Shown here piece by piece: positions 24,486 to 32,279 of a stretch of DNA of 37,589 bases. Below the pieces are notes generated by a model. It had not been told where the DNA came from and made no database searches. It was given only the letters and a program-made list of their open reading frames with translations. A program made the position numbers and the translations under genes. Every line of letters begins with the position of its first letter. Position 1 is the stretch's first letter. Source of the stretch: Gammaproteobacteria bacterium (GTDB lineage: Bacteria > Pseudomonadota > Gammaproteobacteria > Eutrophobiales > Eutrophobiaceae); the NCBI GenBank assembly GCA_026710545.1, contig JAPOQU010000126.1, forward strand, positions 1 to 37,589. The letters are read 5' to 3'.

Positions 24486-25976
24486 ATGGCAGATCTTTAC
24501 CTTGTCACCGATATCTCCACCCGTAATGCCCTGCAAAGGCGTTTTCGTCGCGGCGAACTTACGCGGGTGCGTAACGGTGTCTATGTAGACAGCCATGACT
24601 CTGCCGAGATAGCAGAGATCATACGCAAGGAGTGGGTGGCGATTGCCAATTTTCTGTTCGCTGATCCGGTTGCCGTGTACAGAACAGCGTTTGAGCTTGG
24701 TCCCGCCAACAACCGCGTCTACTTAATGGTCGCCATGGGCAAACGCCGTAGCGTCACTGTCGGCCCACTGCAACTGAGTATCGAAGCCGGCGACGTGAAA
24801 CATGGCGTAGAGCACTTCAGCCTGTCGATGCGGCGCAGCAATGTGCCGCGCCAACTACTGGAAAATCTCACGTCGGCACGTACCAAACAGGGTTTAAAAA
24901 AAAAATGGGGGCGAGAGTGGGTGGCGTCACAGTTACTGAATGAAGTGACTGTTCGCGGTGAAACCGGCGTAAACCGGCTGAGAGATGAAGCGGCAGCCTT
25001 GGCGCCATTGCTTGGTATGGAAAAGCAACAGCAACAACTCAATAAAATGGTATCAGCCATATTAAAGACCCATCCGGTTGATGGCGTCCTGACGACACGA
25101 GCCGGTATTGCACAGGCGCTGGGCAAGCCTTTCGACCGGGAAAGACTCGAGCGCTTTTCGAGATTATCAAGCTATCTTAACAAACTCGATTTAAGTGAAT
25201 ACGCCTATATGTATGATAACGCCGGCTGGCGCAATCTTGCTTTCTTTGAAAGCTATTTCTCTAATTATATCGAGGGGACACGGTTTACCATTGACGAAGC
25301 CGAGGGTATTGTCTCCTCCGGCCGAGCACTTTATCAACGTCATGAAGACAGCCACGATTTGTTGTCCCATAACGACATAACAGGCGACCACACTGAGATG
25401 ACGCGTACCCCTGACAGCGCCGCCAGCTTCATCGACATGCTTAAATTACGGCACAGCATCTTGCTGGCGCAACGTCCTGACAAACGGCCGGGTCAGTTCA
25501 AAAACGCGCCCAATCAGGCCGGATCAACGTTTTTTGTCCCGCCGGATCAGGTTGAGGGTACCCTGTTGCAGGGCTTTGATTTATATCGGCGCGTGGAGGC
25601 CGGTATCAAACGCGCATTGTTCATGCATTTCCTCATAGCTGAAGTACATCCATTCGACGATGGCAATGGGCGCATGGCGCGTATTATGATGAATGCTGAA
25701 CTGGTGGCGACTGATCAACACAAGATTATCGTGCCGACAGTCTGTCGTGAAAATTACCTGGGTGGTTTACGCCGGGCGACGCGACAGGACAGCTTTCGCA
25801 TCCTTACTAAAGTCCTGCACCAGTTGCAGCAATACAGCGCGGCGCGGAACTGGTCGGATTACGGCGATGTCAAGACACAATTGCTTAGCCATGCAGCCAA
25901 CCAGGAAGCCGATGATGGACTGATGATATTCAACAAACAGCTGAGTCAATATACGGGGGATTATCGGGCGGGCTGA
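24486..25976 (+). CDS. Fic family protein with AbiEi-like N-terminal domain
   Basis: A 496-residue fusion. Residues 1-35 ('NALQRRFRRGELTRVRNGVYV') form a winged-helix start typical of AbiEi-type antitoxins. The next segment to about 200 ('VAVYRTAFELGP..NRVYLMVAMGKRRSV') fits the remainder of that domain. The C-terminal Fic domain has the full motif H388-P-F-D-D-G-N-G-R-M-A-R399, which catalyses AMP transfer (or another nucleotide) to proteins. 'S259-N-Y-I-E263-G' matches the (S/T)xxxE(G/N) inhibitory helix, placed before the Fic core as in class II Fic proteins, so activity is probably self-restrained. No separate toxin or antitoxin gene is adjacent. The start is ATG 24486; I see no Shine-Dalgarno. 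The family identity is secure; the target is unknown. Confidence 0.88.
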   Translation: MADLYLVTDISTRNALQRRFRRGELTRVRNGVYVDSHDSAEIAEIIRKEWVAIANFLFADPVAVYRTAFELGPANNRVYLMVAMGKRRSVTVGPLQLSIEAGDVKHGVEHFSLSMRRSNVPRQLLENLTSARTKQGLKKKWGREWVASQLLNEVTVRGETGVNRLRDEAAALAPLLGMEKQQQQLNKMVSAILKTHPVDGVLTTRAGIAQALGKPFDRERLERFSRLSSYLNKLDLSEYAYMYDNAGWRNLAFFESYFSNYIEGTRFTIDEAEGIVSSGRALYQRHEDSHDLLSHNDITGDHTEMTRTPDSAASFIDMLKLRHSILLAQRPDKRPGQFKNAPNQAGSTFFVPPDQVEGTLLQGFDLYRRVEAGIKRALFMHFLIAEVHPFDDGNGRMARIMMNAELVATDQHKIIVPTVCRENYLGGLRRATRQDSFRILTKVLHQLQQYSAARNWSDYGDVKTQLLSHAANQEADDGLMIFNKQLSQYTGDYRAG

Positions 25977-26075
25977 CAACCCTGTTCCGTTTTCTTGTGT
26001 TTCTTCGTACCATTATCATATGTACTCCCACTCCCCAACTGCATTCACTGAATGTATTGTCATTCCCGGTCCCAG

Positions 26076-27473
26076 CTATCCAGCCTCCGTCTTTTCTGAT
26101 TCGATCAATATCTCGCGTGCGCGTTGCAGTTCGAAGAGCGCGTCCCGGGTAAGATCGCTGCGCGCGAATGTTGCTTCCCGGGCGCTGTGTATGATCTCCT
26201 CCGCCCTGCGCAAGCTCCCCACCGCCGTCGGGTGGAGGTTCACGCCGTCGAGAACGATGATGGCGTCTTCCGTCTCGTAGGCCGCCCGCCGTATCAGTTC
26301 GCGCGCCCGCGCGCGCTCGAGAAACCCCTTCTCAAGGCTGGACTCCAGAAGTTCAGTGGTTTCCCGGATGTTTTCGAGTGCATTGATGACCCGCAGGAAC
26401 GCGCCGATAGCGAGAACCTCGCTGGCGGACAAATCGGTCTCGGTCCCGAACCGCTTAGTGAGCGCGACACCTACTCCCGAGTCCCTGAACGTGTCGAGAT
26501 TGTAGATATCCACCGCTTCCTCGACCGACTTCACGAACCCGCTGTGGAACAGCGGTCCTGCGTCCGCCGCCTCGACCACGGGCGGGGTATTGAACTGGTG
26601 CGTGTCCTTGTAGCCGTCGTCCAGCGGGATGAGTTCGGTCGGCTCGCCCGGCGCGAACTCCTCGCCGGTGGCATGGACGATGCTGCCGAGATTCACGATG
26701 CGGCCCTGCGGCAGCACGCTCGCCTGGAGCGAGGACGCACCGGCATTGATATGGCAGACATTGCAGCGGGCGTTGCTGTTATCCCTGTCGATGAAGAGTT
26801 CCTGCCCGCGCAACGCCAGGTCTCCCTTCAACGGCAGGGGAAGCGAGAGTTCCTCCTGGCGCCCGAGGCTCAGCATGAACGCTTCCAGCGCATCCAGTTC
26901 CTCGTCGGTGGGAAGACGGAAGTCGACCCCGGGCTCGCGGGCAAGCGTCCTGGGCATGTGCTGAATGATGGCCCCGATGGCGAAAGACCGGAGGCTGCCG
27001 TCGCCGGGCGCCCCGTCCCCCGCCCACCCGGTGAGCGGCTCCATGAAATCGAGCTGGTTCTCCATGCCCTCGTGGGGCATGCCCTCCACGCTGGTGCGGA
27101 CGGAACGCAGGGAATTCACCGTGCGCATTACGAAATCATTCTCGAGATCGCCGAAGCCATCGGGGTTCATCAGGACCAGGCCCCACTCCCGCAGGAGATC
27201 GGCTTTCTCGAAGTTCTCCCTGAATTCAGGCGCGAACTCGTGGATGAAGAGCGGGTCATCGTCGGGCAGCGTGGCGATGAATGCCGGTGTGATGCGCCAG
27301 TTGTCCTCGGGGCGGTGACAGGTCACGCATGTCCGGCCGTTTCCGCCGAATGTTTCATTGAAAAAGATATCCTCTCCCAACGCCACGAGATCCCCTTCGG
27401 GGCTCGCAGGCAGTCCCTGGAAAAGAGTGTATAAACACACGAACAGGACGACGACTGCCAGTATCAGCTTCAC
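26076..27473 (-). CDS. Di-heme cytochrome c peroxidase-like protein
   Basis: A 465-residue exported protein with an N-terminal hydrophobic segment (MKLILAVVVLFVCLYTLFQG), either a signal peptide or an anchor. There are two heme c sites, C49-V-T-C-H53 and C237-N-V-C-H241. Other peroxidase-type landmarks are 'GEDIFFNETFGGNGRTCVTC' and 'FNTPPVVEAADAGPLFHSGF'. Bacterial di-heme peroxidases reduce peroxide in the periplasm using cytochrome c electrons; MauG-like relatives oxidise other substrates. After the heme region an extra segment of about 100 residues (from about 365) is strongly helical and charged ('LIRRAAYETEDAIIVLDGVN'). The gene is GC-richer than its neighbours, a possible sign of transfer. 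Its place in the region's metabolism is unclear. Confidence 0.85.
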   Translation of the reverse strand: MKLILAVVVLFVCLYTLFQGLPASPEGDLVALGEDIFFNETFGGNGRTCVTCHRPEDNWRITPAFIATLPDDDPLFIHEFAPEFRENFEKADLLREWGLVLMNPDGFGDLENDFVMRTVNSLRSVRTSVEGMPHEGMENQLDFMEPLTGWAGDGAPGDGSLRSFAIGAIIQHMPRTLAREPGVDFRLPTDEELDALEAFMLSLGRQEELSLPLPLKGDLALRGQELFIDRDNSNARCNVCHINAGASSLQASVLPQGRIVNLGSIVHATGEEFAPGEPTELIPLDDGYKDTHQFNTPPVVEAADAGPLFHSGFVKSVEEAVDIYNLDTFRDSGVGVALTKRFGTETDLSASEVLAIGAFLRVINALENIRETTELLESSLEKGFLERARARELIRRAAYETEDAIIVLDGVNLHPTAVGSLRRAEEIIHSAREATFARSDLTRDALFELQRAREILIESEKTEAG

Positions 27474-27683
27474 GTTTCTCTCCTGGTGGTAGCAGAAAAT
27501 GCCTTATATCCGGGCGTTGTATTTCCTGCGCACGGAAACCCTCGCGGCCGGAAACAGCAGTGTTTCAAGTATTCAATATCAACCCTGCACTGTCAATACA
27601 CAGTATTTTCAAATCATGGTCATTTCAGAACTGCAGAACCCCGTTCCCGGGAACTCCCGGGAGGCATTTGTTCAGCAATGGCT

Positions 27684-28571
27684 TTACCGTTTATCCCTGG
27701 CATCGAAAAGCTCACGATGGGTTTGCAGAATTTCTGTAATAGCGACAGGGTCAGCCAGTCCTTGTTCTGCGGCCTGGACGAAGTTGCCAATAAGACCGGC
27801 GTACTCGGCTTCTTCCCGCACTCCGGGACGCTCTCCCGAGAGAACAACTGAACGGGGTTCCTGTTCATCCAGCCATTCCACCGTAATTTGCAGGCGATAA
27901 TCTGCGTTACCTCTCATATCCACCGAGATGCCGAGCTCCGTTTCTCCGAGCCAACCCATAAGTGAGACCTGGAGCGGGAAATCGCCCTGTAATTTGTCAG
28001 GCACGGCAAGATTCGTCAGCGCCCTGCCCCGGGCCCGGCACAGCCAGCGGACCAGGTCATGACAATGTGTGCCCAGCACAAAAAAAGGTCCCCCGCTACG
28101 CGCCGGGTCGCGAATCCAGCTTTTCCCGGCAGCTAACCGGTCAATCCCCAGTTGATAGCTGCAATGGACCCTGCGGGGAACGGCCCAGTCGTCTTTCGGT
28201 CGGCGCAGACGTCGAATCTCGTCGTTGAAACGAAGGCGATAGCCGAGGTGAAAGAGAACGTTTGCAGATGGAAGAACAAGTTCAAGCTGCCGCAGTTCGT
28301 CACGGGTTATACACAGCGGTTTCTCGACCATGACTGACTTACCCGCCTGCACCGCCTTCAACACCATCCCGGCGTGAAGATCATTGGGCGCGGCAATCGT
28401 GAGCGCATCCACCTCGGGCAGGATATCTTCCAGGCTCCTGAACCAGGGGAAATCCGTTCCCGGCGGCCTGCGCGAGACGACTCCGACCAAACGCGCACCG
28501 TGCGCCGCCAGATGTTTTGCATGAATCCTGCCGGCATCTCCCCAGCCGACGATACCTACCCGCAGGCTCAT
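27684..28571 (-). CDS. Gfo/Idh/MocA family NAD(P)-dependent oxidoreductase
   Basis: A 295-residue protein with an N-terminal Rossmann fold, 'VGIVGWGDAGRIHAKHL' (GxxGxGxxG-type at 6-14), and the family's Glu-Lys-Pro motif E83-K84-P85 ('VMVEKPLCITRDEL'). The C-terminal substrate domain includes 'SGGPFFVLGTHCHDLVRWLC', where the Asp usual before 'xGxH' is Val. Family members oxidise or reduce sugars, inositols and related compounds. At 295 residues it is somewhat short for the family (about 330-390). It shares its direction with the genes upstream, but 36 nt and a TA pair separate it from the amidohydrolases, so a shared pathway is only a possibility. Confidence 0.85.
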   Translation of the reverse strand: MSLRVGIVGWGDAGRIHAKHLAAHGARLVGVVSRRPPGTDFPWFRSLEDILPEVDALTIAAPNDLHAGMVLKAVQAGKSVMVEKPLCITRDELRQLELVLPSANVLFHLGYRLRFNDEIRRLRRPKDDWAVPRRVHCSYQLGIDRLAAGKSWIRDPARSGGPFFVLGTHCHDLVRWLCRARGRALTNLAVPDKLQGDFPLQVSLMGWLGETELGISVDMRGNADYRLQITVEWLDEQEPRSVVLSGERPGVREEAEYAGLIGNFVQAAEQGLADPVAITEILQTHRELFDARDKR

Positions 28572-28607
28572 TGAAACAGATCCGGTTCCATCCCTGCTGA
28601 ATACCGG

Positions 28608-29126
28608 TTAACGAAATAACTGTGCTACGGTTTTCATGGGAATGAACAGCCGGCTCCGCTGATTTTGCATGTCAAGCAGTTCAAATCCATACTGTTCATA
28701 AAAACCCCGAACTTCTTCCTGCAACACGTCAACGATGACTGCGAAAGAAGGAAGGTGTTCGTTGATTTCATGGGCGTGGTGAAGCGCTCCGACCAGTGCC
28801 ACCTTCCCCAGACCTTGTCCCTGAAGATCCACGTGGACTGCAAACTGCGCAATCAGGATAACCGGAACGGGATAATACGGTAATTGTTTTGCGGCCGGTT
28901 CAGGCAATGACTGCCGTTTAATTCCTGTATGTGAAAGAGTGTAGTAAGCACAGATCCGCGTTTCATCGTCAACGGCAGGCAATACCATTGTCATACTGAT
29001 ACCGGCAGCGCGATGCCTGGCAGCATATTGCCGTAAAAAGAGATTCAACTCATCAGCGCCGCAATCGAACGAACTGCGGTCGTGAACGTTCTTGTCCAGT
29101 TCAACAAAATGCTCTCCCGGAGTCAA
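28608..29126 (-). CDS. GNAT acetyltransferase toxin (TacT-like)
   Basis: A 172-residue GNAT-fold protein. Landmarks are 'HDRSSFDCGADELNLFLRQY' at the N-terminus, 'IAQFAVHVDLQGQGLGKVAL' (acetyl-CoA loop Q-G-Q-G-L-G at 102-107) and 'VRGFYEQYGFELL' with Tyr143. Toxins of this group acetylate the amino group of charged tRNA and stop translation. It is encoded directly after a DUF1778 antitoxin with a 4-nt ATGA overlap, the classical type II TA layout. Length and motifs look complete. It sits within the minus-strand run between the amidohydrolase array and the Gfo/Idh gene. Confidence 0.9.
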   Translation of the reverse strand: MTPGEHFVELDKNVHDRSSFDCGADELNLFLRQYAARHRAAGISMTMVLPAVDDETRICAYYTLSHTGIKRQSLPEPAAKQLPYYPVPVILIAQFAVHVDLQGQGLGKVALVGALHHAHEINEHLPSFAVIVDVLQEEVRGFYEQYGFELLDMQNQRSRLFIPMKTVAQLFR

Positions 29127-29392
29127 CGGGCATTCCTGGCTTGGACAAATTTCCTGGCCGCCAGTAATTTACCGTCGGGCGGCCCGGCAGCGTCACAGGC
29201 GCGCATGAATCGATCAAACACGTCGTTTTCGACCGTAATTACCTCGTGTTCCTTGATGACCCGCCGTGCGTCATTTTCAATTAACCGTACAACGTACTCA
29301 GTCAGGCTCTTCATACCCTCCAGAGCCGCCGCCTTTTCCGCAGCGGCCTTAACCGATGCATCAATTCTCATATCAATGCGAGATGTCGCCAT
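29123..29392 (-). CDS. DUF1778 ribbon-helix-helix antitoxin (TacA-like)
   Basis: An 89-residue protein. The N-terminal ribbon-helix-helix is MATSRIDMRIDASVKAAAEK, then 'AAALEGMKSLTEYVVRLIENDA', which binds operator DNA in this family. The C-terminal half ('VENDVFDRFMRACDAAGPPD') is the flexible toxin-binding part. I chose ATG 29392 because it gives exactly the DUF1778 N-terminus; the frame is open further upstream but without family similarity. Its stop overlaps the toxin start by 4 nt. The promoter is probably between 29393 and 29480, just beyond the REP-like palindrome at 29485. Confidence 0.9.
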   Translation of the reverse strand: MATSRIDMRIDASVKAAAEKAAALEGMKSLTEYVVRLIENDARRVIKEHEVITVENDVFDRFMRACDAAGPPDGKLLAARKFVQARNAR

Positions 29393-29484
29393 GTCTGTGC
29401 CCGTACTGTTTATCGACCCGGCATAATGGTAGCAGGATTTTTGCGGAATGTACAGCAGTTCTCCGTACATATGAGGGGCACGAA

Positions 29485-29508
29485 GGGGACGGATTTAAAT
29501 CCGTCCCC
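29485..29508. repeat. REP-like palindrome, GGGGAC family copy a
   Basis: GGGGACGGATTT is followed directly by its reverse complement AAATCCGTCCCC, a perfect 24-nt palindrome. It lies in the gap between amidohydrolase copy 1 and the antitoxin gene. Confidence 0.85.
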
Positions 29509-29522
29509 TGAATCGCTTGTTG

Positions 29523-30809
29523 CTACAACTTGTTGCGATAAACCTTGCCGCCTTTCATCACCAGCAGGATATTGCGCAGTGCCTTGATGTCCTGCGTCGG
29601 GTCCCTGTCCACGGCGACGATATCGGCATATTTTCCCTGTTCCAGCGTACCTGTCTCATCCTCGGCTTCCAGCATCCTGGCGGTTTCTATGGTTGCCGAG
29701 CGTAACGCCTGCAACGGGGTCATACCCGCTTCCACGTAGTATTGGGCCTCGCGCGCGGTCGCGGTGGTGCCGTCATTGGGTTCGGCAGGCATCTGGTCGG
29801 TGCCCAGGGCGATATTCACGCCTTCCTCGATGGCCATCTGAAGCGCCTTCCAGTGGGCCTTGCCCGCGGAATCGCGCCGTTTCAGGTACCAGGGCGGAGA
29901 ACCGATACGCTCAAAAAACGGCGCCGAGGCCGGTTGGCTGACGACAATGGTCGGCACCAGCCAGGTGCCGTGTTCCTTCATCTTCTTCAGGGTGGGACGA
30001 TCCAGGAAATAACCGTGTTCCACGCAATCAAGCCCGTAGTCTACGGCAATGCTTGTCGCCACCGGAGAGCCGGAGTGGGCCGTCACCTTTACGCCGAACC
30101 GGTGGGCCGCGTCGATCACCGCCTGGATTTCCTCGGGCATCATCAATGCTTCGGCAAGACCGCCGCCGTCTGTGGCAATACCGCCCGATATCGCTATCTT
30201 GATCCACTTGGCCCCGGCGCTGATCTGGGTGCGGGCTCCTTTTACCAGTTCGTCAGGCCCGCTGAACTTTTTTCTGCCTTCCTTTTTCGACCCATGACCT
30301 GCGACTATCGTAAGCGCTTGGCCGGCGCTGAAGATACGCGGTCCGTCCGCCTGACCCTTGTTTATCGCCCGCATCAGGGCCAGGTCGGCCTGATGCAGAT
30401 CTCCCGTCAAACGAATGGTTGTGACGCCGGCCTGCAGGCTCTCACGCGCGTTCATTGCCATGCGCAACGCCAGCGCCGCTTCGCTTTCATTGTGCAGTTC
30501 GGCTTTCATCTTGCCGGGCAGAACGAGACCTAGGTGAACATGCATGTTCATTAGCCCGGGGATCAGCCAGGCGCCCTTGACGTCTATCTGCTCAGCGCCG
30601 TCAGGGATTTCCACACTTCCGGCTACACCGATTGTCGCTATCCGTTCCCCTTCGACGACAATAACGGCGTTTTCTATCGGCGCTTTACCCTCCAGGTCCA
30701 CCACCGTACCGCCGACGATGGCGGTAACTGCATTCGTATCAACTGCCTGGACAGATAGCGCAAGGAACACCAGTAATAGAGCGCTGAAACTTAACCAAGT
30801 ATTTCTCAT
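29523..30809 (-). CDS. Exported amidohydrolase, tandem copy 1 of 3
   Basis: A 428-residue COG1228-type amidohydrolase with a signal peptide ending 'LSVQAVD'. Candidate metal ligands are H90 and H92 ('MNMHVHLG'), K204 ('KWIKIAISGG'), H245 ('VTAHSGSP'), H265 ('CVEHGYFLD') and D338 ('LGTDQMP'). It closes with 'LEQGKYADIVAVDRDPTQD' and 'MKGGKVYRNKL'. Sampled stretches are well over 80% identical to copy 2, so the three genes arose by tandem duplication. Relatives include Xaa-Pro and Xaa-Arg/Lys dipeptidases; a periplasmic dipeptidase role is the best guess. GGGGGG lies about 9 nt before the start. The downstream palindrome at 29485 and the TA pair interrupt the run. Confidence 0.93.
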   Translation of the reverse strand: MRNTWLSFSALLLVFLALSVQAVDTNAVTAIVGGTVVDLEGKAPIENAVIVVEGERIATIGVAGSVEIPDGAEQIDVKGAWLIPGLMNMHVHLGLVLPGKMKAELHNESEAALALRMAMNARESLQAGVTTIRLTGDLHQADLALMRAINKGQADGPRIFSAGQALTIVAGHGSKKEGRKKFSGPDELVKGARTQISAGAKWIKIAISGGIATDGGGLAEALMMPEEIQAVIDAAHRFGVKVTAHSGSPVATSIAVDYGLDCVEHGYFLDRPTLKKMKEHGTWLVPTIVVSQPASAPFFERIGSPPWYLKRRDSAGKAHWKALQMAIEEGVNIALGTDQMPAEPNDGTTATAREAQYYVEAGMTPLQALRSATIETARMLEAEDETGTLEQGKYADIVAVDRDPTQDIKALRNILLVMKGGKVYRNKL

Positions 30810-30833
30810 TTAAATAACCCCCCTTCTGTGCCC

Positions 30834-30858
30834 GGGGACGGATTTTAAATCCGTCCCC
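30834..30858. repeat. REP-like palindrome, GGGGAC family copy b
   Basis: GGGGACGGATTT, one T, then AAATCCGTCCCC: 12-bp arms. It lies 13 nt before the stop of amidohydrolase copy 2 (30871), in the gap before copy 1. Confidence 0.85.
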
Positions 30859-30870
30859 TTCTATGTATCG

Positions 30871-32196
30871 CTACAACTTGTTGCGGTAGACTTTACCGCC
30901 CTTGATCACCAGCAGGATGTTGCGCAAGGCCTTGATGTCTTCCGTCGGGTCCCTGTCCACGGCAACGATATCGGCGTACTTGCCTGCTTCCAAGGAACCG
31001 ATCTCGTCTTCCGCATCAAGCAGTCTCGCGGTCTCGATGGTCGCAGAGCGCAACGCCTGCAGCGGCGTCATGCCCGCCTCCACGTAGTATTGCGCCTCGC
31101 GCGCGGTCGCCGTGGTCCCGTCGTTAGGTTCGGCCGGCATCTGGTCGGTACCCAGGGCGATATTCACCCCTTCTTCAATGGCCATCTCAAGGGCCCGCCA
31201 GTGCGCCTTGCCGGCGGAATTGCGCCGCTCCAGGTACCAGGGCGGAGAACCGATCTTTTCAAAAAACGGCTGTGTCGCAGGCGCGGTGACGACGATGGTG
31301 GGTACCAGCCAGGTACCGTGTTCCTTCATCTTCTTCAGGGTCGGACGATCGAGGAAATAACCATGTTCGACACAATCAAGTCCGGCATCTACGGCAACGC
31401 TCGTCGCAGCCGGCGAGCCGGAGTGCGCCGTCACCTTCACGCCGAAGCGGTGGCCCGCGTCGATCACGGCACGGATTTCCTCGGGTGTCATCAACGCCTC
31501 GGCAAGACCGCCGCCGTCGGTGGCTATGCCGCCCGATATGAGGATCTTGAGCCACTTGGCGCCGGCGCTGATCTGTGTGCGCGCCGCCTTGACCAGTTCG
31601 TCCGCACCGTCGTAATTGGTTTTGCCGGGCAACTTCGAACCATGTCCTGCAGTAATAGTGAGTTCTTCGCCGGCGCTGAAGATGCGCGGCCCGTCGGCCT
31701 GCCCCTTGTTTATCGCCCGCATAAGGTCCAGGTCGGCATGGCCGCGGTCACCCGTCAAACGGATGGTGGTGACGCCGGCCTGCAGGCTGTCACGCGCGTT
31801 CATGGCCATGCGCAGCGCCAGCGCCGCTTCGCTTTCATCGGACAGCGCGGCCTTCATCTTGCCGGGCAGGACGAGGCCCAGGTGAACGTGCATGTTCATG
31901 AGGCCGGGGATGAGCCAGGCACCTTTTGCGTCTATCTGCTCGGCGCCGTCCGGAATTTCCACGCTGCCGGCTGCGCCTATTGCCGCGATCCGATCCCCAT
32001 CCACGAGAATAACGGCGTTTTCAATCGGCGCTTCACCGTCCAGGTCCACCACCGTACCGCCGACGATAGCGGTCATTCCGGCTGCATTGGCTGTGAGGAT
32101 AAACGCCGTGAGAAACGTCAGAACTACTGGAATCCACCGGGGACAGATTTCAAATCTGTCCCCTGTTTTTCTGGACAGTACCCGGTTAATGCTCAT
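30871..32196 (-). CDS. Exported amidohydrolase, tandem copy 2 of 3, with palindrome in signal peptide
   Basis: A 441-residue paralogue of copies 1 and 3. All active-site candidates are kept, shifted by 13 residues relative to copy 1 (H103, H105, K217, H258, H278, D351). The N-terminus starts MSINRVLS as in copy 3 (MSINRALL) but then carries 13 extra residues, RKTGDRFEICPRW, encoded by a 39-nt insertion that contains a 25-nt palindrome. The reading frame is preserved, and a hydrophobic core ('IPVVLTFLTAFILTANA') still follows, so export may still work, with a longer and more basic n-region. The substrate is probably peptide-like, as for its paralogues. The ribosome binding site is weak. Confidence 0.93.
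   Translation of the reverse strand: MSINRVLSRKTGDRFEICPRWIPVVLTFLTAFILTANAAGMTAIVGGTVVDLDGEAPIENAVILVDGDRIAAIGAAGSVEIPDGAEQIDAKGAWLIPGLMNMHVHLGLVLPGKMKAALSDESEAALALRMAMNARDSLQAGVTTIRLTGDRGHADLDLMRAINKGQADGPRIFSAGEELTITAGHGSKLPGKTNYDGADELVKAARTQISAGAKWLKILISGGIATDGGGLAEALMTPEEIRAVIDAGHRFGVKVTAHSGSPAATSVAVDAGLDCVEHGYFLDRPTLKKMKEHGTWLVPTIVVTAPATQPFFEKIGSPPWYLERRNSAGKAHWRALEMAIEEGVNIALGTDQMPAEPNDGTTATAREAQYYVEAGMTPLQALRSATIETARLLDAEDEIGSLEAGKYADIVAVDRDPTEDIKALRNILLVIKGGKVYRNKL
32139..32163. repeat. REP-like palindrome inside the copy 2 signal peptide
   Basis: Plus strand: GGGGACAGATTT, one C, then AAATCTGTCCCC, with 12-bp arms. It differs from copies a and b by one paired change in each arm (G to A and C to T), which keeps the stem perfect. 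It is in frame within codons of the amidohydrolase. Confidence 0.9.
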
Positions 32197-32279
32197 TTCA
32201 TGGCCTGCTGATCAGGGATGGCCCCTCTCTATGCAATATCGCCTTTTTTGCAATTACGGTGATGGATTAAAGGCTTTTT

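Noticed and set aside
26124..27434. Long plus-strand open frame of 436 codons
   Set aside because: It is antisense to the cytochrome c peroxidase-like gene, whose two CxxCH motifs and signal sequence make the minus strand the real one. The long open frame is a by-product of GC-rich codon use.
29485..30858. Intrinsic terminators between the tandem amidohydrolases
   Set aside because: The hairpins are strong but are not followed by a U-run on the transcribed strand, and one family member lies inside a coding sequence. A REP-like repeat is a better description.
31090..32211. Plus-strand open frame of 373 codons, with shorter counterparts opposite the other two amidohydrolases
   Set aside because: These are mirror frames of the three paralogues and repeat because the genes repeat. 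They have no ribosome binding sites and no recognisable domain.
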